Source: JAGXLC01 sp046545815 (GTDB lineage Bacteria; Bacteroidota; Bacteroidia; Bacteroidales; UBA12077). From it: a stretch of 10,146 bases of DNA. A program made the translations under genes and the position numbers. This document shows, piece by piece, positions 1-6,460 of this stretch. The notes under the pieces were generated by a model. That model was given only the letters and a program-made list of their open reading frames with translations, had not been told where the DNA came from and did no database searches. The stretch is from the NCBI GenBank assembly GCA_046545815.1, contig JBKGZA010000122.1, positions 1 to 10,146 of the forward strand, read 5' to 3'. The first letter of the stretch is position 1. Every line of letters starts with the position of its first letter.

Positions 1-113
1 AACTCTTTCATAGAGTAATAATTTTTGGTTTTAATAAATTTTATAATTTAATTGTTTAATTGTGCTGTTAATCGTGGATACACTCTGTTGAGCCATACAA
101 CTCAATTCGTATT

Positions 114-1895
114 TTATCTGCCGCATTTGGATAACTTCTCATGCATGGCCCTTGCGGCAACTCTTCCTGCCCCCATTGCCTCGATAACCGTAGCTGCACC
201 AGTTACAATATCGCCTCCTGCATAAACAAATTCTTTAAAGGTTTCATTGGTTTGCGGGTCTACTTTTATATTTCCCCGCTTATTTCTTTCAATATCCGGT
301 GTTGATCGGAATATTGTAGGATTTGGTCCATTACCTATGGCAACTATAGCAAGATCGCATTCTATTATAAAGTTGGATCCTTCAATGGGCACAGGCCTTC
401 TTCTACCCGAATCATCTGGTGCGCCTAATTCCATATTGATGCATTCCACAGCTTTTACCGTGTTGTGATCCGTTCCCAAATAACGAACCGGGTTCGTCAA
501 CAACCGAAAATTAATACCCTCTTCTTCAGCATGGTGTATTTCCTCTATTCTGGCAGGCATTTCCTCCCGCGACCTTCTGTATACAACAGTTACCTCCTTC
601 GCACCTGTACGAATAGCGGTTCTGGCACAGTCCATGGCCACATTGCCGCCGCCAACCACCACAACCTTATTCCCTAAAGGCTTTGGAGTATCGTATTCCG
701 GAAATTTATAAGCTTTCATTAAGTTGATTCTTGTAAGATATTCATTTGCTGAAAAGACATTTCCCAAATTTTCACCTTCTATTTTCATGAACGTGGGCAA
801 CCCTGCTCCGACACCAATAAACACAGCATCATAATGTTCCTGCAATTCATCTACCGTAATGGTAGCCCCAACAACATGATTTACTTCAATTCGGCATCCC
901 ATCTTCTTCAGATAATCGATCTCAAACTGCACAATAGATTTTGGCAGCCTGAATTCAGGAATTCCAAATGTTAAAACACCTCCTGTTTCATGCAAAGCCT
1001 CAAAAATGGTAACGGAATAACCCAATTTCCTCATGTCTGCTGCAACTGTAAGTCCTGCCGGACCGGAACCTACAACAGCGATCCTTTTATCTGTATTTTT
1101 CTCAATAACCGGCTTTTCTACAAGGCCCATCTTTCGTTCATAATCAGCAACGAACCTTTCCAATCTCCCAATAGCCACAGGCTCATCTTTTTTACCCAAA
1201 ACACACAGGGCTTCACATTGATTTTCCTGAGGACAAACCCGTCCACAAATAGCCGGCAATATATTATCCTGCTTGATCAGCTTGGCAGCATCATCAAATC
1301 TTCCCTGGCTCACAAAAGATATAAAACCGGGAATATCCACATTAACAGGACATCCTTCCACACATTTGGGACTTTTGCATTGAATACATCGCTCAGCTTC
1401 CAATAAGGCGAGTTCCGAGGTATACCCGTAAGGTACTTCCTGAAAATTATTTACCCTTAATACCTGATCCTGTTCGGGCATCTCCTGCCTGAAAATCTTT
1501 TCTATCTTTCTTCTATCGGCTTTTGAAAGACCGTGCCATTCACATCCCTGTTTCAGGCACAAAAAGAATGGTATCAGTTTCTCATCGGTTGATAAAATAA
1601 TCCTTGCTGCTTTACTTCCACACTGCCCGCAATTGGTCTCAGTATCCACCAAACTCTTTCCACATAGTGGGCAGAAAAGATCATCAAGAGTATCTTCTTT
1701 ATCGATGGGTAAAGAAGCTTCCATTTGAAAAATTTCCAAATAAGGACTAAATTCCAGATTATTCTCCTGTTCTTTATATATAGTCTTTACCTTCAGCTTT
1801 CTTTCTTCACCCAGGTTTAAACTTTTATTGCAATGCGGACAGTAAGCTTTCAGATAAGTACGGTGACTTAAATCTTTTATATGTTGAATGCTCAT
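114..1895 (-). CDS. nfnB: NfnB/NfnL-type large subunit of NADH-dependent ferredoxin:NADP+ oxidoreductase (GltD-like flavoprotein) with Cys-rich N-terminal extension
   Basis: This is the large subunit of a cytoplasmic electron-bifurcating flavoprotein that, by family knowledge, couples NADH, NADPH and ferredoxin. Residues 170-182 (C170, C173, C178, C182) and 217-231 (C217, C221, C227, C231) form the paired Fe-S motifs of the GltD/NfnB family. A first dinucleotide fold is GSGPAG at 276-281 (FAD), a second is GGGN at 415-418 followed by YRR (NADPH), and AGGD at 559-562 closes the FAD site. At 593 residues it is longer than usual NfnB (about 460-470). The surplus is an N-terminal stretch of about 135 residues with zinc-ribbon-like pairs C19/C22, C75/C78, C89/C92 and C113/C118. 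The ATG at 1895 lacks a clear Shine-Dalgarno sequence, as in many Bacteroidota genes. It lies 68 bp downstream of nfnA, so co-transcription is likely. Annotations as glutamate synthase small subunit or sulfide dehydrogenase alpha are possible, but the nfnA neighbour and the absence of a gltB gene favour Nfn. Confidence 0.9.
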   Translation of the reverse strand: MSIQHIKDLSHRTYLKAYCPHCNKSLNLGEERKLKVKTIYKEQENNLEFSPYLEIFQMEASLPIDKEDTLDDLFCPLCGKSLVDTETNCGQCGSKAARIILSTDEKLIPFFLCLKQGCEWHGLSKADRRKIEKIFRQEMPEQDQVLRVNNFQEVPYGYTSELALLEAERCIQCKSPKCVEGCPVNVDIPGFISFVSQGRFDDAAKLIKQDNILPAICGRVCPQENQCEALCVLGKKDEPVAIGRLERFVADYERKMGLVEKPVIEKNTDKRIAVVGSGPAGLTVAADMRKLGYSVTIFEALHETGGVLTFGIPEFRLPKSIVQFEIDYLKKMGCRIEVNHVVGATITVDELQEHYDAVFIGVGAGLPTFMKIEGENLGNVFSANEYLTRINLMKAYKFPEYDTPKPLGNKVVVVGGGNVAMDCARTAIRTGAKEVTVVYRRSREEMPARIEEIHHAEEEGINFRLLTNPVRYLGTDHNTVKAVECINMELGAPDDSGRRRPVPIEGSNFIIECDLAIVAIGNGPNPTIFRSTPDIERNKRGNIKVDPQTNETFKEFVYAGGDIVTGAATVIEAMGAGRVAARAMHEKLSKCGR

Positions 1896-1963
1896 AATAT
1901 ATTGATTTATACAACTTATTGTTAAATTTATTACTTCACCACTCCGGTTGGAGCTATACCCCC

Positions 1964-2803
1964 TTACTCGTTACTGGATTTGTTGATGGAAAAGAGCAAT
2001 GATTCCTGCTCTTGTTTCATATATAAAGCATTGCGTTTTTCAAGCTCTTCAAAATCCACTTGATGGCCGTCAAAATCAGGACCATCCACACAGCAAAACT
2101 TCGTCTCATTACCTACATTTGCTCTGCAGCCACCACACATGCCGGTTCCATCAATCATAATTGTATTCAAACTAACGGTAGTCGGAATATTATACTGCCT
2201 GGTCAAATTACATACATTTTTCATCATCACCACAGGCCCGATGGCATATACCAGCTCAATATCCTGACGATCCCCCAGGTATTTCCTTAAAGGATCGGTT
2301 ACAAATCCCTTTTCCCCATAACTACCATCATCAGTAGTTACTGTCAGTTCATGACAAAGATTGCTCATCTCGTGCTCCAAAAAAAGCAAATCTTTGGTCT
2401 TTGCTCCGATAATGCCCAATACATGGTTGCCTGCCTCTCTAAAAGCCTTGGTGACATGATGCAATATGGCAATACCAGTGCCTCCCCCCACCATAAGAAC
2501 CGTTCCCATCTTTTTAATATCAGCAGGATTACCAAGAGGACCAACCACATCCTTTATTATATCTCCTTCGCTGAGTGAGCGCATCCTGGCAGTAGTTTTT
2601 CCCACTACCTGGAAAATAATCGAAATACTCCCGGCAAATTCATCCTTATCGGCAATGGTTAAAGGTATCCGCTCCCCCTTTTCATCTACTCTGACAATGA
2701 TAAATTGACCCGGTTTTGCTTTTTTTGAAATCACAGGTGCATCTAATTCAAACCGTACCACCGTTCCTTTTGCCATTTCCTGTTTTCTTACTATCTGGGA
2801 CAT
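1964..2803 (-). CDS. nfnA: NfnA/NfnS-type small subunit, FAD- and [2Fe-2S]-binding NAD(H) oxidoreductase (ferredoxin-NADP reductase fold)
   Basis: This is the small subunit of the Nfn complex. In characterised relatives it binds one FAD and a [2Fe-2S] cluster, reacts with NADH and passes electrons to NfnB. Residues 1-95 form the flavin-binding barrel, with the flavin-contact motif R45-I-P-L-T49. Residues 100-205 form the nucleotide-binding half, with GGGTG at 106-110. The C-terminal cluster-binding segment has C223, C226 and C238 (next to C237), followed by the family signature DGPDFDGHQVDF at 240-251. The family is reported to use an aspartate as a fourth ligand, and D218 is a candidate. The usual GIAP turn reads GIAIL here. 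The length of 279 residues is normal, so the gene looks intact. The start at 2803 lies behind an A/T-rich leader with no Shine-Dalgarno sequence. A weak TAAATTTA element at 2833-2840 could be part of its promoter. Alternative names are sulfide dehydrogenase beta subunit or dihydroorotate dehydrogenase electron transfer subunit-like protein; pairing with nfnB decides the call. Confidence 0.9.
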   Translation of the reverse strand: MSQIVRKQEMAKGTVVRFELDAPVISKKAKPGQFIIVRVDEKGERIPLTIADKDEFAGSISIIFQVVGKTTARMRSLSEGDIIKDVVGPLGNPADIKKMGTVLMVGGGTGIAILHHVTKAFREAGNHVLGIIGAKTKDLLFLEHEMSNLCHELTVTTDDGSYGEKGFVTDPLRKYLGDRQDIELVYAIGPVVMMKNVCNLTRQYNIPTTVSLNTIMIDGTGMCGGCRANVGNETKFCCVDGPDFDGHQVDFEELEKRNALYMKQEQESLLFSINKSSNE

Positions 2804-2905
2804 ATTTATAAAATTATAAAATTAAGAAGGTGTAAATTTAATTTAAAAATAATTTATTGAGATAATAAAATGGAAAGTAATAAATAAACGGAAGGCAGAT
2901 AACTC

Positions 2906-3046
2906 GAGTCTGTCTATAAAGTCAGGAAATCTGCGATACTCTTCTAAATGGTCTCTGTGGTTCTTCGTGCTTACTCTTTGTGAACTCTGTGGCTCAAATA
3001 CATAAAATTAACCACAAAGAACACAGAGGACTTTATGGACAGAGTC
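2906..3046. repeat. MITE-like imperfect inverted repeat element
   Basis: The outer arms at 2906-2923 and 3029-3046 are inverted copies of each other matching at 16 of 18 positions; one of the two mismatches would be a G:U pair in RNA. Inside them, 2953-2969 pairs with 3013-3028 with one extra base and one mismatch. CTCTGTGG also occurs as a direct repeat at 2953-2960 and 2985-2992. There is no coding capacity. The nested arms, the small size and the intergenic position fit a non-autonomous mobile repeat or a long hairpin repeat. The CTCTGTG/CACAAAGAACACAGAG word resembles intergenic repeats I have seen in diverse bacterial genomes, but that is memory, not a search result. It could also form a bidirectional transcript hairpin between the divergent nfnA and SNF2 genes. 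Confidence 0.6.
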
Positions 3047-3141
3047 TAATTCATCTTTATTTCTTGTGAATGAGAAGACAATGCCAATCTCACCAGGTAA
3101 TGTCCCACGCCTGTATAATCATCAATTGTCTCTTTTGTCAA
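3046..3141 (-). pseudogene. Possible 31-codon gene relic abutting the repeat
   Basis: Reading leftwards from a TTG at 3141, a frame of 31 codons ends in TAG at 3046-3048, exactly at the edge of the inverted repeat. The peptide has a protein-like look (it includes DDYTGVGHYLVRLAL, with charged and aliphatic residues alternating) and differs from the low-complexity translations of the A/T-rich DNA around it. An in-frame stop lies two codons upstream of the TTG, so if it is real it is either a very small gene or the 3' tail of a larger one whose body is lost. I do not recognise a family, and chance is a fair alternative. Confidence 0.2.
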
Positions 3142-3206
3142 TTTGAGTTAAGGAATGGTTAACGGATTGTTCATAAATCATCCTTTTTCCTCAACACAAA
3201 ATATTT

Positions 3207-3230
3207 TTAATGATTAATTTTGATCATTAA
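3207..3230. promoter_or_regulatory. Perfect 8-bp dyad flanking a candidate -7 box of the SNF2 gene
   Basis: TTAATGAT at 3207-3214 and ATCATTAA at 3223-3230 are perfect inverted copies separated by 8 bases. The spacer, TAATTTTG at 3215-3222, fits the Bacteroidota -7 consensus TAnnTTTG. Transcription would start near 3229, giving a leader of about 25 bases before the ATG at 3254. No convincing -33 TTTG element is seen at the expected distance. A dimeric repressor bound to both arms would cover the -7 region. The DNA is A/T-rich, so chance symmetry remains possible. Confidence 0.35.
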
Positions 3231-3253
3231 TTTGCACCTTTGATGTTCGTATT

Positions 3254-6232
3254 ATGAATGAAACATTCATCGTTGGAGTTATTTCGGACAAGACATTTGG
3301 TCCTGTCCTCAAACCCCTGATAATAAACAAAACGGAGGATAAAGGCTCCTATCCCATCGAAGCCCAGTTAAATGAACTGAATTACTCCAGATATGAGCCT
3401 TACCTGGATAACCACCAGAAAAATATATTTAAAATCGCTCAGGAATACAGTGACAAGCAGCTTTACAAATTATTCGGAAGCAAAAAGCACCGAACCCCGA
3501 AAGAATTCCTCAATGCCATAAATCAAGAAGACGTTGAAAAGAGAATCCGACCTTATATTGAAAAAAGGCATGCAAAATTGGTGGAGGAATTGAGAAAAGC
3601 CGATATTGAGGTATATTTCAAGGACAAATATAAGTACATTAACAAGGACAACAAAATAAAGGTGCTGAAAGAACAAGCAAAAACCACCCTTAATATTAAT
3701 AAACAAGCCAATGAAACACGTTACCACCTCTCCATCAATCAGGGCGGTCAGGAAATCCATCTTCTGGATAAGTCTTACCGGATACTTTCCAGTGACCCAT
3801 GCAACATGGTCATTGACTATGCCCTGTACTCATTTGAAGACGTTGATGCAAATAAGCTAAAGCCATTTTTCAGGAAAGAATACATTATCGTGCCCAAAAA
3901 CTTTGAAAAAAAGTGGTTTGAAACATTTGCCCTTCCAAATATCAAGAAATTCAATGTCAATCCTACGGGATTTGATATTGAAACCCTGGCAACCAATAAA
4001 AATCCCACCCTGACGCTTACCTACGATTTATCCTATAAACCGGCCTTTCTTCTATCGTTCTGGTACAATTCCGAGCACTTTTATGCGAACAAAGGGCAGG
4101 AAAACAAGGTGATTCTGGAAGCCAAGGGAGACTCTTACAAGTTTTTTAAAATTGTAAGAGATATACAGTGGGAGCAAAATATCGGCGATCTGCTTCATAA
4201 AGAAGGGCTTTATAACTACATGAACAGCTTCTTTACCCGTGCTGAATTTAAAAACAAAAATCCCGAACCTGAGGCCATCCTTTTCGATTTAATTGACTGG
4301 CTAAAAAAACATAAAACGGAGCTTGAGAAAAAAGGTTTTACCATCAAACAGGCGCTTAATGAGAAAACCTATTCTCTTGATGAGGTTCAGCTTCAGTCGA
4401 AAGTAGAGGAACAGCAAGATTGGTTTGATATTAAAGCAAGTGTAAAAATAGGGAATTACACCTTTCCCTTTGTGACACTAAAAAAATATATTTTGCAGGG
4501 GATAAGGGAAATGAAGCTACCCTCAGGTGAATATGCCCTTTTACCGGAGGAATGGTTTTCGAAGTATGCAGATTTATTTAAATTCGGCAAAACAGAAAAC
4601 AACAAATTAAAAATCAGCAAACACCATTTCAGTCTGCTGGAGCAAAGCCTGGAGCAATTTCATCACCAATATCTTGACCGGCTAAAAGACCTGAGTGAAG
4701 ATTTTCAAAAGGGAGAAATAACCATTCCAAATGAACTTACCAACATTTTAAGAACCTATCAGCTAAAAGGCTACCGGTGGATGTACCTGTTAAGCAAACA
4801 CCGTTTCGGCGGTTGCCTGGCAGATGACATGGGGCTGGGAAAAACCCTGCAAACCCTGACTATGCTGTTGGATTTAAAAAAATCAGGGAATAAAACAAAA
4901 CCACCAGCCAAAGAAAAAGTATATCAACAACAACTGAGCCTGTTTGACAATTTTATAACAACCGAAGAAAAACCGACAGATGAGGGAACCGGGCCATCCG
5001 CTTCCCCTACTTCGCTGATAGTCACACCTACTTCTCTTATTCATAACTGGCAGGAAGAAATAAAAAAATTCACCCCCCAGCTCAGCTTCTATAAATTTAC
5101 CGGGATAAACCGAACACGGGAACCCGAAGAACTCTGCAAATACGACATCATACTGACCAGTTACGGCATTGTAAGAAACGATTACGAATTGTTGCAACAA
5201 ACTTATTTTGACTATATCATACTGGATGAGAGTCAGTATATCAAAAATCCTTCATCCAAAATTTATAATGCAGTGAATAAACTGGAAAGCAAACATAAAT
5301 TTGTGCTTACCGGCACCCCCATTGAAAATTCTCTTTCAGATCTTTGGGCCCAGCTTAACTTTTTGAATAAAGGACTATTGGGGAGTTATAGCTTTTTTAG
5401 AAATGAATTCATTCACCCCATCGAAAAAAACAAGGACCAGGTGCAGGAAGCCAAGCTTCAGGCCATTATTGATCCGTTTATATTAAGACGTACCAAAAAC
5501 CAGGTAGCAAAAGAGCTGCCTCAGAAGATGGAGCAGGTCATTTATTGCGAGATGACAGAGGAACAAAAATCTTATTATGAAAAGGAAAAATCGAAGATCA
5601 GAAATACCATTCTGGAGAATCTGGATGAGGTGGAAGCCCAGGTTAACATGAAAATCCTTGAGGGATTGAGCACGCTTAGACAGGCAGCCAACCATCCGGC
5701 TATGATTGACGGGGAATACCAGGGTGAGAGTGGTAAATTCGAAGAAATCACTGAATATCTTCAGAATCTGATCTCCGAAGACCATAAGGTACTGGTATTT
5801 TCTTCCTATAAAAAGCATCTCAGGATACTGGAAAATTATTTCCAATCGCAGGGATGGTCATATACAATGCTCACCGGCGAAACCTACAACCGTGAGAAGG
5901 TAATTAATGAGTTTCAGAACAATGAAGAAAAAAAGCTCTTTCTGATACAAATCAAAGCAGGAGGCTTCGGATTAAATCTTACGGCTGCAGATTATGTGCT
6001 GATCATCGACCCCTGGTGGAATCCTGCCGTGGAGGAACAGGCCATCAACAGGGCACACCGTATCGGACAGGATAAAAATGTGATGGTTTACCGATTCATT
6101 TCTACAAATACCGTTGAAGAAAAGATACTTCATCTCCAAAACAGAAAGTCGAAACTGGCCGACACCTTCATCACACCCAATGAAGCACTGAAAACACTCA
6201 CACGCGAACAGATCGTGGAGTTGTTCAGTTAA
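3254..6232 (+). CDS. SNF2-family DEAD/DEAH-type DNA translocase (Swi2/Snf2 ATPase)
   Basis: This is a double-stranded-DNA translocase of helicase superfamily 2. Residues 1-490 form a large N-terminal region with no motif I can assign and without the paired-cysteine SWIM zinc finger found in many bacterial SNF2 proteins. The ATPase core starts with the Q-motif region around Y502-Q503. Walker A is G527-L-G-K530-T531, Walker B is D658-E-S-Q661, and the second lobe ends with the H935-R-I-G-Q939 arginine-finger motif preceded by GGFGLNLT and DPWWNP. A low-complexity insert of about 45 residues between motifs I and Ia carries QLSLF at 560-564, which matches the bacterial sliding-clamp-binding consensus QL[SD]LF. 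Length 992 and all core motifs suggest an active enzyme. Such proteins remodel protein-DNA complexes, for example RNA polymerase (RapA) or repair intermediates; the actual partner is unknown. The gene diverges from nfnA and seems monocistronic, with 228 bp before the kinase gene. The ATG has no Shine-Dalgarno sequence. Confidence 0.93.
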   Translation: MNETFIVGVISDKTFGPVLKPLIINKTEDKGSYPIEAQLNELNYSRYEPYLDNHQKNIFKIAQEYSDKQLYKLFGSKKHRTPKEFLNAINQEDVEKRIRPYIEKRHAKLVEELRKADIEVYFKDKYKYINKDNKIKVLKEQAKTTLNINKQANETRYHLSINQGGQEIHLLDKSYRILSSDPCNMVIDYALYSFEDVDANKLKPFFRKEYIIVPKNFEKKWFETFALPNIKKFNVNPTGFDIETLATNKNPTLTLTYDLSYKPAFLLSFWYNSEHFYANKGQENKVILEAKGDSYKFFKIVRDIQWEQNIGDLLHKEGLYNYMNSFFTRAEFKNKNPEPEAILFDLIDWLKKHKTELEKKGFTIKQALNEKTYSLDEVQLQSKVEEQQDWFDIKASVKIGNYTFPFVTLKKYILQGIREMKLPSGEYALLPEEWFSKYADLFKFGKTENNKLKISKHHFSLLEQSLEQFHHQYLDRLKDLSEDFQKGEITIPNELTNILRTYQLKGYRWMYLLSKHRFGGCLADDMGLGKTLQTLTMLLDLKKSGNKTKPPAKEKVYQQQLSLFDNFITTEEKPTDEGTGPSASPTSLIVTPTSLIHNWQEEIKKFTPQLSFYKFTGINRTREPEELCKYDIILTSYGIVRNDYELLQQTYFDYIILDESQYIKNPSSKIYNAVNKLESKHKFVLTGTPIENSLSDLWAQLNFLNKGLLGSYSFFRNEFIHPIEKNKDQVQEAKLQAIIDPFILRRTKNQVAKELPQKMEQVIYCEMTEEQKSYYEKEKSKIRNTILENLDEVEAQVNMKILEGLSTLRQAANHPAMIDGEYQGESGKFEEITEYLQNLISEDHKVLVFSSYKKHLRILENYFQSQGWSYTMLTGETYNREKVINEFQNNEEKKLFLIQIKAGGFGLNLTAADYVLIIDPWWNPAVEEQAINRAHRIGQDKNVMVYRFISTNTVEEKILHLQNRKSKLADTFITPNEALKTLTREQIVELFS

Positions 6233-6372
6233 GGAAAACCAGGCCCATTTATTGCATATCGCCGATTTTTTTTTGACTTTATGGACTGATTTGCATTATG
6301 CACTTTACTTTGAGAGAACATTCCTACAAGAAATTTCAGAGTTAAACCTTTTTTCTTTCTGGCATAAATAGT

Positions 6373-6380
6373 TACTTTTG
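6373..6380 (+). promoter_or_regulatory. Candidate Bacteroidota-type -7 element for the histidine kinase gene
   Basis: TACTTTTG fits the TAnnTTTG -7 consensus and lies 80 bases before the kinase start, which would give a leader of about 75 bases. No clear -33 TTTG element is present at the usual spacing, so this is a weak call. The rest of the 228-bp gap (6233-6460) shows no strong terminator: only a run of eight T at 6267-6274 downstream of the SNF2 stop, without a stable stem before it. Confidence 0.3.
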
Positions 6381-6445
6381 TTTTTTGACATACCCGACAC
6401 TAAGCAACATATGTTTCCCAAAGAAGATGGGGTATAGAAATACAC

Positions 6446-6452
6446 AGGGAGG
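6446..6452 (+). promoter_or_regulatory. Shine-Dalgarno sequence of the histidine kinase gene
   Basis: AGGGAGG ends 8 bases before the ATG at 6461. It is the only strong Shine-Dalgarno sequence in front of a large gene in this window, and it fixes the kinase start. Confidence 0.75.
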
Positions 6453-6460
6453 CAATATAA

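Noticed and set aside
1..113. Terminator for nfnB downstream of its stop
   Set aside because: Only a 5-bp palindrome (ACTCT/AGAGT at 2-16) and a 5-bp TTGAG/CTCAA pair near 88-105 are seen; neither is followed by a clear T run on the transcribed strand. I see nothing else in this stretch.
990..1406. Plus-strand open frame of 138 codons
   Set aside because: It is opposite the Fe-S and FAD region of nfnB and has no recognisable motif.
1942..1953. Small hairpin CTCC/GGAG between nfnA and nfnB
   Set aside because: A four-base stem is too short to argue for attenuation or processing.
114..2803. Glutamate synthase (GOGAT) small subunit with partner
   Set aside because: There is no gltB-like large subunit, and the neighbour is an NfnA-type [2Fe-2S]/FAD protein, which supports the Nfn assignment.
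2906..3046. CRISPR-like repeats from the recurring CTCTGTGG words
   Set aside because: There are only two direct copies with no regular spacers; the arrangement is mainly inverted and fits a hairpin element.
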